Positions 9,813-18,291 of a stretch of 64,000 bases of DNA are shown here, one piece after another. The first letter of the stretch is position 1. Each line of letters starts with the position of its first letter. The notes beneath the pieces were generated by a model that was not told where the DNA came from, made no database searches, and was given only the letters and a program-made list of their open reading frames with translations. Source of the DNA: an uncultured Gammaproteobacteria bacterium (GTDB lineage Bacteria > Pseudomonadota > Gammaproteobacteria > Nitrosococcales > Methylophagaceae); the NCBI GenBank assembly GCA_905479075.1, contig CAJQLA010000015.1, positions 1 through 64,000 of the forward strand, given 5' to 3'. The position numbers and the translations under genes were made by a program.

Positions 9813-10832
9813 ATGAGCACCTCTAGTCCTATCGCGCATACAGCGCTCGACTTTCGCGGTTTAGCAGAGCTACGTCGTAATGCCAATGAAGAAAGTGATG
9901 AGCAAGAAACATTGAGAGAAGTGGCCGGACAGTTTGAAGCTTTATTTCTCAATATGATGCTAAAAAGTATGCGTCAGGCTAAATTATCTGATGGCATTTT
10001 TGATAGTTCTCAAAGTGAAATGTACCGCGATATGTCGGATCAACAATTAGCCATGGATCTTTCAAAACGAGGAGGCTTAGGTCTTCAGGAAGTCATTATC
10101 AGACAACTAGGCGGTCATCTGGCTGAAAAACTAGATATTTCTACACTATCTGAATCTCAGAAATTACGAACCTTCAATATAGAGACCGTAGATAGACGAC
10201 AAGCTTTGCCAGTGATTGATAAGGCAGCATTGATGGATCAGCTTGATACATTTAAAGCCATGGGTAAAGAAGCTTCCGATCCTATTTCACCTAAAGTGAT
10301 TAACTTTAATTCGCCAGCTGGCTTTGTCCGACAGCTATGGGCGATGGCTGAGCAAGCAGCAGCAAAAATTGGGGTTAAACCAGAGGCTATTTTATCGCAA
10401 GCAGCGTTAGAGACAGGTTGGGGTAAACATGTGCTTACTCAAAAAAATGGTGATTCCAGCCATAACTTATTCAATATAAAAGCACACTCTAGCTGGCGGG
10501 GCGATACCGTATCTGTCGGTACCCTTGAGTATCATGATGGTGTTGCTGTTAAAGAACAGGCGAAATTCAGAGTCTATGATTCATACCAAGATAGCTTTAA
10601 TGATTATGTCGAATTTTTGCAAACGCAACCAAGGTATCGACGAGCTTTAGAACAAGCAACTGATCCTGAATTGTTTATTGAGAGCCTTCATAAAGCAGGT
10701 TATGCAACGGATCCGGATTATGCTGACAAGATAAAACGAATTATGAACAGTGACACTTTGGCACAAATTTCTATGCCAATAGAGCGTTCATCAATGATAA
10801 GTGAAAGTGAATTCACAGGGGCGAGGTCATGA
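9813..10832 (+). CDS. flgJ: Flagellar rod assembly protein / peptidoglycan hydrolase FlgJ
   Basis: A 339-residue two-domain FlgJ. The N-terminal rod-capping domain (about residues 25-100) has EVAGQFEALFLNMMLKSMRQ. The C-terminal glucosaminidase domain (about residues 165-325) has ILSQAALETGWGKHVL with the predicted catalytic Glu, then NLFNIKAHSSW. It guides rod growth and opens the cell wall for the rod. Single-domain FlgJ occurs in some bacteria, so the fused form is informative. Its last four bases overlap the start of flgK. Confidence 0.95.
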   Translation: MSTSSPIAHTALDFRGLAELRRNANEESDEQETLREVAGQFEALFLNMMLKSMRQAKLSDGIFDSSQSEMYRDMSDQQLAMDLSKRGGLGLQEVIIRQLGGHLAEKLDISTLSESQKLRTFNIETVDRRQALPVIDKAALMDQLDTFKAMGKEASDPISPKVINFNSPAGFVRQLWAMAEQAAAKIGVKPEAILSQAALETGWGKHVLTQKNGDSSHNLFNIKAHSSWRGDTVSVGTLEYHDGVAVKEQAKFRVYDSYQDSFNDYVEFLQTQPRYRRALEQATDPELFIESLHKAGYATDPDYADKIKRIMNSDTLAQISMPIERSSMISESEFTGARS

Positions 10833-12508
10833 GTTTATTATCGACAGGGCTTTCTGCTCTCACTACGAACCAGACTTCATTAGCTACGACGAGCCATAAC
10901 ATTAGCAATGTCAATACCGAAGGCTATAGTCGCCAGCGTGTAGATCAAGTGACAACGCTGCCGAATTTAGAAGGCTCGTATTATGTTGGTACTGGCGTCA
11001 CTGTTGGTGGTATTGAACGTCTCTATGACGAGTTTTTAGCGACGCAGATCCGTACTTATACATCACAGCAAGCGCAGAGCGATGCTTTTGCTCAACTCGC
11101 TGGACAAATAAGTGATATTTTGGGTTCTCCAACATCAAGTTTGTCATCGGGATTGGAATCATTTTTCAATGCTGCTGATGCGGTGGCTAATGACCCGACT
11201 TCGATCGCTGCGCGCCAAGTATTATTGTCAGAAGCCGAATCCTTGGTAAATCGGTTTAGTGCTATTGATCAACGCTTACTGCAACTTGATAGCCAGTTAG
11301 ATGGTCAGTTGAATATTGCTGTAGACGAAATAAACGTTATTTCAAGAGGAATTGCAGAGCTCAATATCGCAATTTCTGAAGCATCCAGTGATGTTGGGTC
11401 ACAACCTAATGACCTGCTTGATCAACGAGATCAATTGATTAATAGACTATCAGAATTTGTCTCAGTTTCTACGGTTAAAGAAGATAGTGGTGCAATCAGT
11501 GTTTTCATTGGTAATGGCCAAGCTTTAGTGGTTGGACAAACCCAAGTTGATTTAACTGTTATACCTGATAATTCGACCGACCCAGCGAGATTAGCGATAG
11601 GGTATGGCAGCACGGGAATAGATATTTCCAGACAACTTTCCGGGGGTAGCCTAGGTGGCATACTGCAAGTTCGTGGTGATGTCATTGATTCTGCCCGAAC
11701 CGAATTAAATGCATTAGCAACTGGACTTATTGACAACGTCAATACTATTCATCAACAAGGCGTCACATTAGATGGCAATATCGGTGGTAACTTATTTGGC
11801 CCGGTTCCGCCTTCAACCCTTGTTGCAGGCGCTTCAAATATTTTTGTTGCCATTACTGATCCACGCGATGTGGCTGCAGCCTTTCCTGCCAAAGTGAGCA
11901 CCAGTGTGACGACATCGGGAACGGGTGCCGTTGAAATAAGCAGCATAGATATAACACCACCATTGACGTTACCAGTTTTTGCTGTGGGTGCTGACATTCA
12001 AATTACTTTTGATGCTGCAACAAATCAATATACCGTTACAGATGGCGTAAATAACACCACGTTTGCATATGATCCGGCGGTTGATAGCGGTAAAACAGTT
12101 AACTTAACTGCACCTTTTGTCGAGCTAACACTCACATTAACGGGGGTGCCTGTTGATGGGGATCAATTTACCATTGGTAATAATTCTGCTGTTGGTGATA
12201 ATAGAAACGCGCTGGCTTTAGCCGATTTAAGAGCAGAAAAAGTGTTGGCAGGTGGTACGCAGTCTTTGGCAGATGCGTATGATATTTTGATTGCCGATGT
12301 GGCAACACGAACTAACAGAGCCGATATTAATAGACAAACGCAACAAGGCTTACTCGACCAAGTTGAGTCGAGGTTTAGCAGTATTTCTGGTGTAAACTTA
12401 GATGAAGAAGCGGCTAATTTGATTCGTTTTCAACAGGCTTATCAGGCGGCATCACAGATTATTACCGTTTCAAATACTGTATTTAATTCATTGCTGTCAG
12501 CCATATAA
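10829..12508 (+). CDS. flgK: Flagellar hook-associated protein 1 FlgK
   Basis: A 559-residue hook-filament junction protein. The N-terminus has SHNISNVNTEGYSRQRVDQV and the C-terminus the conserved GVNLDEEAANLIRFQQAYQA. A beta-rich insertion near bases 11990-12180, ending in GDQFTIGNN, resembles one in the neighbouring FlgL. The start overlaps the flgJ stop as ATGA, so translation is probably coupled. Confidence 0.96.
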   Translation: MSLLSTGLSALTTNQTSLATTSHNISNVNTEGYSRQRVDQVTTLPNLEGSYYVGTGVTVGGIERLYDEFLATQIRTYTSQQAQSDAFAQLAGQISDILGSPTSSLSSGLESFFNAADAVANDPTSIAARQVLLSEAESLVNRFSAIDQRLLQLDSQLDGQLNIAVDEINVISRGIAELNIAISEASSDVGSQPNDLLDQRDQLINRLSEFVSVSTVKEDSGAISVFIGNGQALVVGQTQVDLTVIPDNSTDPARLAIGYGSTGIDISRQLSGGSLGGILQVRGDVIDSARTELNALATGLIDNVNTIHQQGVTLDGNIGGNLFGPVPPSTLVAGASNIFVAITDPRDVAAAFPAKVSTSVTTSGTGAVEISSIDITPPLTLPVFAVGADIQITFDAATNQYTVTDGVNNTTFAYDPAVDSGKTVNLTAPFVELTLTLTGVPVDGDQFTIGNNSAVGDNRNALALADLRAEKVLAGGTQSLADAYDILIADVATRTNRADINRQTQQGLLDQVESRFSSISGVNLDEEAANLIRFQQAYQAASQIITVSNTVFNSLLSAI

Positions 12509-12517
12509 GGGGGCGAC

Positions 12518-13699
12518 ATGCGTATTTCAACAGCCCAGATTTTCCAGCAAGGCTTAACTGCCATGCTTAATCAACAAAGTGCATTGGCTAAGACGCAACA
12601 GCAATTGGCGACAGGACAAAAACTAGCTTCACCATCAGATGATCCCGTGGCTGCTGTGCAGATCCTGACTTTTGAGCGAGAGTTCAATTTACTGGGACAA
12701 TATATAGGTAATGCCAATGTAGCGAATAATAAATTAAGCTTGGAAGAAGGTGTTCTAGACGGTGCTACAAATGTGTTGCAACGGATTAGAGAATTGGCAG
12801 TACAAGGTTTAAACGCAACTAATTCGCAAAGTGATAGATCCGATATAGCCCAAGAAATTCTAGTGCTTAATGATGAGCTTCTATCCTTATCTAATACCAA
12901 AGATGCCAGTGGAAATTACCTGTTTTCAGGCTTTAGTACCAATACGAAACCTTATGACTCTACCGGAGCTGCTTATGCAGGTGATGAAGGCCAGAGAAAT
13001 ATTCAAGTAGGGCCAGATGTCTTAGTCGAGACTAATGATCCAGGCAGTTCAATATTTGAAGCCGAACATGGCGAACTTGTCGTGACAGACAACGTAGGTC
13101 CTAGCTCAGCTTCATTGAATATAACCTCATTGGGTTCTAATGCTATAACGCCGGCTGTTACGGTGAGTTTCACTGCGCCAGATACATTAACGGTGGATGA
13201 TGGCACCAACAATGTGGTTGTGAGCCCTTATATTGCAGGTCAATCTATTGTGTTGAGTGATCTCAATAATAATTTTCCAGACATTACTCTGCAATTAGAT
13301 GGCACCTTGGCAGATGGCGATTCGTATACATTAGAAACACAGACAACATTGAGTAAAACTGTTTTTAGTACAGTGAATGAATTTGCCAATGCATTGATTA
13401 GTAACACTGTGAGTAGTAATGACTCGCCGAATAATGGTGAATTTTTAACCAATATCTCGAGTGTTCTAGATACGGTTATTGACACTAAAGCAAAAATCGG
13501 GGCACGAATTAATGTCATTGAACAGCAAGAAGAAATTAACCAAAGTCTTTCTCTGAGCGTGCAAGAAACCTTATCCGAAATTCGTGATCTGGATTATGCA
13601 GAAGCAATCTCGAGGTTAACTGCACAATCAACGGCTTTGCAGGCTGCCCAGCAAACTTTTGCAAGGGTTCAAAACCTAACCTTATTTAATTTTTTATAA
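12518..13699 (+). CDS. flgL: Flagellar hook-associated protein 3 FlgL
   Basis: A 393-residue flagellin-like junction protein. The N-terminus is MRISTAQIFQQGLTAMLNQQ with LATGQKLASPSDDPVAA, and the C-terminus has DYAEAISRLTAQSTALQAAQ followed by FARVQNLTLFNFL. It is longer than the enterobacterial protein (about 317 residues); the extra length is a beta-rich central region (about bases 13160-13335) with a GDSYTLE strand like that of FlgK. It starts nine bases after flgK and is the last gene of the flg series. Confidence 0.95.
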   Translation: MRISTAQIFQQGLTAMLNQQSALAKTQQQLATGQKLASPSDDPVAAVQILTFEREFNLLGQYIGNANVANNKLSLEEGVLDGATNVLQRIRELAVQGLNATNSQSDRSDIAQEILVLNDELLSLSNTKDASGNYLFSGFSTNTKPYDSTGAAYAGDEGQRNIQVGPDVLVETNDPGSSIFEAEHGELVVTDNVGPSSASLNITSLGSNAITPAVTVSFTAPDTLTVDDGTNNVVVSPYIAGQSIVLSDLNNNFPDITLQLDGTLADGDSYTLETQTTLSKTVFSTVNEFANALISNTVSSNDSPNNGEFLTNISSVLDTVIDTKAKIGARINVIEQQEEINQSLSLSVQETLSEIRDLDYAEAISRLTAQSTALQAAQQTFARVQNLTLFNFL

Positions 13700-13746
13700 A
13701 GTATTTAGAGGGTATAAAAGAATTTTGTCGGGGCCTGTGTGAAAAG

Positions 13747-13762
13747 TGTGATCAAGATCACA
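13747..13762. promoter_or_regulatory. CRP-type palindrome upstream of fliC
   Basis: TGTGATCAAGATCACA has both perfect CRP half-sites (TGTGA-N6-TCACA), and 15 of 16 core bases match the symmetrical CRP consensus. The centre is nine bases outside the fliC sigma28 -35 box end and about 50 bases before the predicted start point. The palindrome includes two GATC sites. Whether a CRP/Vfr-family protein binds is inference. Confidence 0.6.
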
Positions 13763-13771
13763 AAATAGTCT

Positions 13772-13798
13772 TAAAGTTCTCCTATTTAGGGCCGTTAA
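13772..13798 (+). promoter_or_regulatory. Sigma28 (FliA) promoter of fliC
   Basis: TAAAGTTC (13772-13779), an 11-base spacer, then GCCGTTAA (13791-13798); this is 14 of 16 matches to the sigma28 consensus with the exact spacing. The start point should fall near 13804, leaving an untranslated leader of about 80 bases with potential hairpins at 13808-13839 and 13851-13866. Confidence 0.88.
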
Positions 13799-13886
13799 CC
13801 ATTGCGGAGACAGTAAATACATCATTTGAATGTATGTCTGTTAATTATAATCGGACTGGCATCCGACCAAAGAAAGGAGAATAGCC

Positions 13887-15395
13887 ATGCCTCAGGTCAT
13901 TAATACCAATATTTCATCTCTTACAGCACAGAGAAACTTAGATACATCACAGTCTTCATTAGCTACTTCATTACAAAGACTTTCTTCTGGTTTACGAATC
14001 AATAGTGCAAAAGATGATGCTGCTGGCTTAGCAATTACTGATAGATTTACTACTCAAATTCGTGGTTTGAATCAAGCAGCACGAAATGCTAACGATGGTG
14101 TTTCACTAGCTCAAACAGGTGAAGGTGCACTTGCTGAAATCACTAATAACTTACAACGTATTCGTGAGCTAGCTGTACAGTCAGCTAACGCAACCAATAA
14201 TGCAAGTGACCGAGCAGCCTTGGATTTAGAGGTTCAACAGCGATTAGCGGAAATAGATCGTGTTTCTAGTACAACTTCATTTAACGGTACTAAAATACTG
14301 GATGGTACATTCGGTACAGCTGCTTTCCAAGTGGGTGCCAATGTAGGTGAAACTATTGATCTTACAATTAGTTCGGGTACTAGAACTAGCCAAATCGGTC
14401 AAATCGCAACTGGTACATCTTCGGTTGAAGTAACAACAGCAGCCTTAACAGGTTCTGGAACGATTCAAGTCGGTTCGGCCTCTGCGGTTACCGTCGGCGT
14501 TTCGACAGCAGGCTCTGAAGCTGGCCAATCTATTGGTAGTGCTTTCTCTAAAGTAGAAGCCATTAACGCTGCCAGTGTCCCAGGTTTAACAGCAACTGCA
14601 ACGAATACAGTTGAGTTAACGATTGCTGCTTTTGCTGGCACAGGTGACGCATCGGATGCTTATGATCTTCGTATCAATGGTGTTGATGTTTTCTCTGGTT
14701 TTGACTTGGAAACAGGTGCTTTGACACAGCAACAAGTCACAGATGCAATTAATGCACAAAGTGATAACACTGGTGTGTCGGCGGTATTAAATGGTGCTGA
14801 TTTACAACTAACGGCAGCAGATGGTCGTGATATTGCGATTGGTCAAACGTTAACTGGCGTAACAGGTGGTTTATCAGCCGGTGCGGGTACTGTTGTTGAT
14901 GGAGTCACTTATCGTGCAGGTACAATTGGTACGCTTGCTAATGCAACTAGTAACTCTACCGATGCGACAGCAGTAAATGGCGGTACAGTGACCTTGACTG
15001 CAAACGAAAATATTGTACTAACTGGTGATGGTGCAATTTTAGGGTTTGGTGGTGCTAATGTGACGCTTGCTGTAGACACTACAACATTGAATAGTGTTGA
15101 TGTTGCTACTGTAGCTAATTCAAATGATGCTATTTCTCGTATCGATGCTGCATTGAAATCAGTAAGTGATTTAAGAAGTACGTTTGGTGCGATTCAAAAT
15201 CGTTTTGAATCTACAGTAACAAACCTGGCTACAACTGCAGAAAATTTATCTGCTGCTCGTAGTCGTATCCTTGATGCTGACTTTGCAGCAGAAACTGCAA
15301 ACTTAACACGTGCGCAAATATTGCAACAAGCGGGTACAGCCATTTTGGCCCAAGCCAATGCAATACCGCAGAATGTATTATCATTGTTGGGATAA
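13887..15395 (+). CDS. fliC: Flagellin FliC
   Basis: A 502-residue filament subunit. The N-terminal D0/D1 region (residues 1 to about 165) has the flagellin signature SGLRINSAKDDAAGLAITDR. The C-terminal D1/D0 region (about 415-502) has ARSRILDADFAAETANLTRA and ends IPQNVLSLLG. The central part is variable, Thr/Ala/Gly rich and Cys-free, as expected for the exposed domain. AAAGGAG precedes the ATG. It is a monocistronic-looking unit with its own sigma28 promoter and a strong hairpin behind it. Only one flagellin gene is present in the window. Confidence 0.97.
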   Translation: MPQVINTNISSLTAQRNLDTSQSSLATSLQRLSSGLRINSAKDDAAGLAITDRFTTQIRGLNQAARNANDGVSLAQTGEGALAEITNNLQRIRELAVQSANATNNASDRAALDLEVQQRLAEIDRVSSTTSFNGTKILDGTFGTAAFQVGANVGETIDLTISSGTRTSQIGQIATGTSSVEVTTAALTGSGTIQVGSASAVTVGVSTAGSEAGQSIGSAFSKVEAINAASVPGLTATATNTVELTIAAFAGTGDASDAYDLRINGVDVFSGFDLETGALTQQQVTDAINAQSDNTGVSAVLNGADLQLTAADGRDIAIGQTLTGVTGGLSAGAGTVVDGVTYRAGTIGTLANATSNSTDATAVNGGTVTLTANENIVLTGDGAILGFGGANVTLAVDTTTLNSVDVATVANSNDAISRIDAALKSVSDLRSTFGAIQNRFESTVTNLATTAENLSAARSRILDADFAAETANLTRAQILQQAGTAILAQANAIPQNVLSLLG

Positions 15396-15403
15396 TCTTA
15401 AGT

Positions 15404-15437
15404 ATTATAGTGGGCCTGTTTTCAGGCTCACTATAAT
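15404..15437 (+). terminator. Long hairpin after fliC (terminator or mRNA-stabilising structure)
   Basis: A 15-bp stem (15404-15418 with 15423-15437) with a TTTT loop and a single G-T wobble. The tail GTTACTTAG lacks a solid T run, so it may be a partial terminator that lets some transcript reach flaG, or an end that protects flagellin mRNA. Confidence 0.6.
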
Positions 15438-15465
15438 GTTACTTAGTTATAAATAGGATAGCGTT

Positions 15466-15852
15466 ATGGATATTACAAACCAAGTAAAAACGCTGACGAC
15501 TCAAGATTTAGGCATAAGCAGAACAGCTTCTGTTAACAATAATAACAATACGTCTGATGCATCAGTGGAAGTCATTGAGGTTGCTCCGGTTGTCAATGAA
15601 ACACTCCAAGAACCGACGGAAGAAGCATTAGCGTCGGCAGTGAGTGACATTAATGATTACATTCAAAATGTGCAAAGAAGCTTGCAATTTACAGTAGATG
15701 AAGCCAGTGGCAAGGATGTTGTAACTGTATTAGATAAAGATACTGAGGAAGTGATTAGACAGTTCCCTTCTGATGAAGTATTGGTTATCGCAAGACAATT
15801 GGCAGAACAAAAGGGAGATGATCTTATTCAACTCTTTAATTCTAAAGCGTGA
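15466..15852 (+). CDS. flaG: Flagellar protein FlaG
   Basis: A 128-residue FlaG family protein. The first half is low-complexity (NNNNNTSDAS) and poorly conserved. The second half has the family block QFTVDEASGKDVVTVLDKDT followed by EEVIRQFPSDEVLVIARQLA. In polar-flagellated gammaproteobacteria FlaG affects filament length, but its mechanism is unclear. It sits between fliC and fliD, its usual place. Confidence 0.9.
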   Translation: MDITNQVKTLTTQDLGISRTASVNNNNNTSDASVEVIEVAPVVNETLQEPTEEALASAVSDINDYIQNVQRSLQFTVDEASGKDVVTVLDKDTEEVIRQFPSDEVLVIARQLAEQKGDDLIQLFNSKA

Positions 15853-15886
15853 TCTGGCAAATCAGAATTAGTTAGGAATTATTGAT

Positions 15887-17263
15887 ATGGCGATTACAGT
15901 TAGTGGGATAGGCTCAGGTATTGATATTGAAGGTTTGGTATCACAGCTTGTCGCTGCCGAAGGACAGCCTACATCTGTACGATTGGCACAAAAAGAAGCC
16001 GGCTTTCAAGCAGATTTGTCGGCTATAGGAACACTAAAAAGTGTATTGAGTAGTCTTCAAGATACCGTTTCGGCATTACAAGACTCCGATGATTTTTTAA
16101 AAAGGTCAGCGATATCAAGTAATGATGAATTATTTGCAGCGGCTGCGAGTAGTTCAGCTGTAGCGGGTAAGTATAAGGTGGAAGTATCGCAGCTTGCTCA
16201 AGCAGCAAGAATTAGAAGTAATGATTTTACTTCAGAAACGGAAATTATTGGTACAGGGACACTTGATATAAGCTTGGGTTCAGATAGCTTTAGTCTAACG
16301 ATTGATTCTGGTAATCAAACATTAGCAGGCATTCGTGATGCTATTAATGCGGCAGAGGATAATCCTGGTATTACAGCCTCAATTATTAATGTTGATTCGG
16401 GTACACGTTTGGTCTTGTCCTCCGACAAAATTGGTGCTGCTAATGCAATTACTGTGACGGCGACAGATGATGCGCCTCTTGATGGCTTCGATTTGACGCG
16501 TCTTGATAGTGCGAACTTAACAGCCATTCAACCTGCGCAAGATGCAATTGTGTTCATAGATTCACAACAAGTCACTCGAGATAGTAATAGTTTTTCGGAT
16601 GTGATTACGGGTGTCACCTTTACTTTGCTTGAAGCAGATGTTGGCACAATAGAAACGCTGACTGTAGGTCTAGATAGTGCATCCATTACAGGTAAAGTGA
16701 ATGATTTTGTTGAAGCGTATAACTCAGTCAGTGAAACCGTTAATCAATTATCTGCCTTTGATGCAGAAACGGGTATAGCTGGGACCTTGCAGGGTGATGC
16801 TGGACTACGAAATTTACAAGGCCAATTGCGGCAGGCTTTATCAGATTCTGTTAGTGGGCTTGATGCGTCTACCTTGGCCTCTATAGGTATTACCACAGAT
16901 GAAAACGGTCAATTAGAAGTTGATTCTGAAGATTTAAACGCGGTTATCAGTAATGACTTTACTGCCGTATCAAAACTCTTTACCAATGAAAATGGCTTGG
17001 CGAATAGATTTGATAATCTATTAGACCGCTACGTAGGTTCAGCTGGGATTCTCGATTCACGTACTGAAGGGCTTGAATCACAAATTGATGGGATAGGGGA
17101 TGATCGCGAAAGGCTAGAGAGTCGTCTAGTAGTGATAGAAGCACGTCTTCGATCACAATTTATAGCCTTAGATGCATTTGTTAGCCAATTCCAATCAATT
17201 GGTAACTTTTTAACACAACAATTAGCCAGTTTACCTGAGCCAAATTCTATTAATCGTAATTAA
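15887..17263 (+). CDS. fliD: Flagellar filament cap protein FliD (HAP2)
   Basis: A 458-residue filament cap. The N-terminus carries the FliD signature GIGSGIDIEGLVSQLVAAEG. The C-terminal part has VNDFVEAYNSVSETVNQLSA (about residues 270-290) and a final coiled coil, ERLESRLVVIEARLRSQFIA, typical of the cap leg domains. It caps the filament tip and promotes flagellin insertion. It lies 34 bases after flaG, probably in the same transcript. Confidence 0.95.
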   Translation: MAITVSGIGSGIDIEGLVSQLVAAEGQPTSVRLAQKEAGFQADLSAIGTLKSVLSSLQDTVSALQDSDDFLKRSAISSNDELFAAAASSSAVAGKYKVEVSQLAQAARIRSNDFTSETEIIGTGTLDISLGSDSFSLTIDSGNQTLAGIRDAINAAEDNPGITASIINVDSGTRLVLSSDKIGAANAITVTATDDAPLDGFDLTRLDSANLTAIQPAQDAIVFIDSQQVTRDSNSFSDVITGVTFTLLEADVGTIETLTVGLDSASITGKVNDFVEAYNSVSETVNQLSAFDAETGIAGTLQGDAGLRNLQGQLRQALSDSVSGLDASTLASIGITTDENGQLEVDSEDLNAVISNDFTAVSKLFTNENGLANRFDNLLDRYVGSAGILDSRTEGLESQIDGIGDDRERLESRLVVIEARLRSQFIALDAFVSQFQSIGNFLTQQLASLPEPNSINRN

Positions 17264-17292
17264 GATTTTGTTCTGAAAGCACTACTATGGAA

Positions 17293-17317
17293 ACAGTTTT
17301 TACAAGCCTAAAACTGT
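17293..17317 (+). terminator. Weak hairpin after fliD
   Basis: ACAGTTTT and AAAACTGT form an 8-bp stem around a 9-base loop, followed by ATTTTTC. The stem is AT-rich, so termination would be weak. Its position before the fliS sigma28 promoter is consistent with a unit boundary. Confidence 0.4.
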
Positions 17318-17352
17318 ATTTTTCTCACTTTAATTTTTTTCAATAAAATCCC

Positions 17353-17379
17353 TAAAGTTTAGACCTGTCTTGACGATAA
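17353..17379 (+). promoter_or_regulatory. Sigma28 (FliA) promoter of fliS-fliT
   Basis: TAAAGTTT (17353-17360), an 11-base spacer and GACGATAA (17372-17379), 15 of 16 matches to the sigma28 consensus. Transcription should start near 17385, about 50 bases ahead of fliS. The flagellin chaperone therefore appears to be made in the same late class as flagellin. Confidence 0.88.
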
Positions 17380-17433
17380 TCTATACAAGAGCAATACCTT
17401 TATTACAGTGTGAAGGCCAATAAGGAACGTATA

Positions 17434-17841
17434 ATGAATGCAAGTATAGCAATGCAGGAATATCGCCAAAATCATGTGCAAGGCGGCATAGAAACCGCTT
17501 CCCCTCATCGATTAGTACAAATGTTGATGGAAGGGGCACTCGAAAAGATTATGGCTGCAAAAGGCTTTCTGGCTGCAGACGAAGTTGCGAAAAAAGGCGA
17601 ACATATCAGTTGGGCTATTTCAATTATCGATAGCTTACGGTCATGTTTAAACCTTGAAGTTGGTGGTGAATTCGCTGAAAATCTTTTTGATTTATATGGC
17701 TATATGGAAAAGCGTTTATTAGAAGCTAATTTGAATAATGATCCAGCATTGCTTGACGAAGTGGCACAGTTAATACTTCAAGTTAAAGCCGGATGGGATG
17801 CAATCCCTGCTGAATACCATAATGCAACATCGACTACCTAA
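17434..17841 (+). CDS. fliS: Flagellin export chaperone FliS
   Basis: A 135-residue, all-helical chaperone that keeps flagellin unfolded and unpolymerised before export. Family features are the early EYRQNHVQGGIETASPHRLV and the core MLMEGALEKIMAAKGFL; the length is standard. ATG 17434 is chosen over an in-frame GTG at 17410 because AAGGA at 17422-17426 is well placed for it and the shorter product has the typical FliS start. fliT follows six bases after the stop. Confidence 0.94.
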   Translation: MNASIAMQEYRQNHVQGGIETASPHRLVQMLMEGALEKIMAAKGFLAADEVAKKGEHISWAISIIDSLRSCLNLEVGGEFAENLFDLYGYMEKRLLEANLNNDPALLDEVAQLILQVKAGWDAIPAEYHNATSTT

Positions 17842-17847
17842 TTATTA

Positions 17848-18171
17848 ATGTCATCTCAAATTGAGCTTATTGTCAAAGGAATTGACATGAGTAAAGCATT
17901 ATTACAATTAGCAGAACAACAAGAGTGGCAACAGTTTCTAGAGTTGACACAACAACGTCAAGAGACTTTATCCAAGCTTGATCTTCAGTCGGCATCAGTC
18001 AATGCAAGCCAGTATGATGAGATACAACAAAAAATGGCTTTATTGATGAAGTTAAACGATCAGATAGAAACTGTTTGCAAGCAACAACGTAACGAAATAG
18101 TAGATAATTTAAAGCAGCTTGATAAAGGCAAAAATGCTAAAAATGCCTATTCCGACATAAGTGAGAACTAG
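17848..18171 (+). CDS. fliT: FliT-like flagellar chaperone
   Basis: A 107-residue, strongly helical, Gln/Leu-rich protein immediately after fliS. The pattern of two amphipathic helices (EQQEWQQFLELTQQRQETL, then KMALLMKLNDQIETVCKQQR) is as in FliT, the export chaperone for the FliD cap. Sequence conservation in this family is low, so size, helix pattern and position carry the call. Possible coupling with fliS: the gap is only six bases and no clear ribosome site is seen. Confidence 0.78.
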   Translation: MSSQIELIVKGIDMSKALLQLAEQQEWQQFLELTQQRQETLSKLDLQSASVNASQYDEIQQKMALLMKLNDQIETVCKQQRNEIVDNLKQLDKGKNAKNAYSDISEN

Positions 18172-18196
18172 TTCACATTTTCCTTCCGTCATTTTT

Positions 18197-18225
18197 TTGA
18201 CAATCAAGTGTAAAGATGGTTAACT
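18197..18225 (+). promoter_or_regulatory. Candidate sigma70 promoter of fleQ
   Basis: A perfect TTGACA (18197-18202) and, after 17 bases, TTAACT (18220-18225), which matches only three of six -10 positions. No -24/-12 box is seen here, as expected for the top regulator. The weak -10 keeps this tentative. Confidence 0.35.
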
Positions 18226-18291
18226 CCTGTTTTATTAATAACTTATATTGATTTCTTCAATTGAGTGTTAGTTGACCTATCTGGAGTGAAT

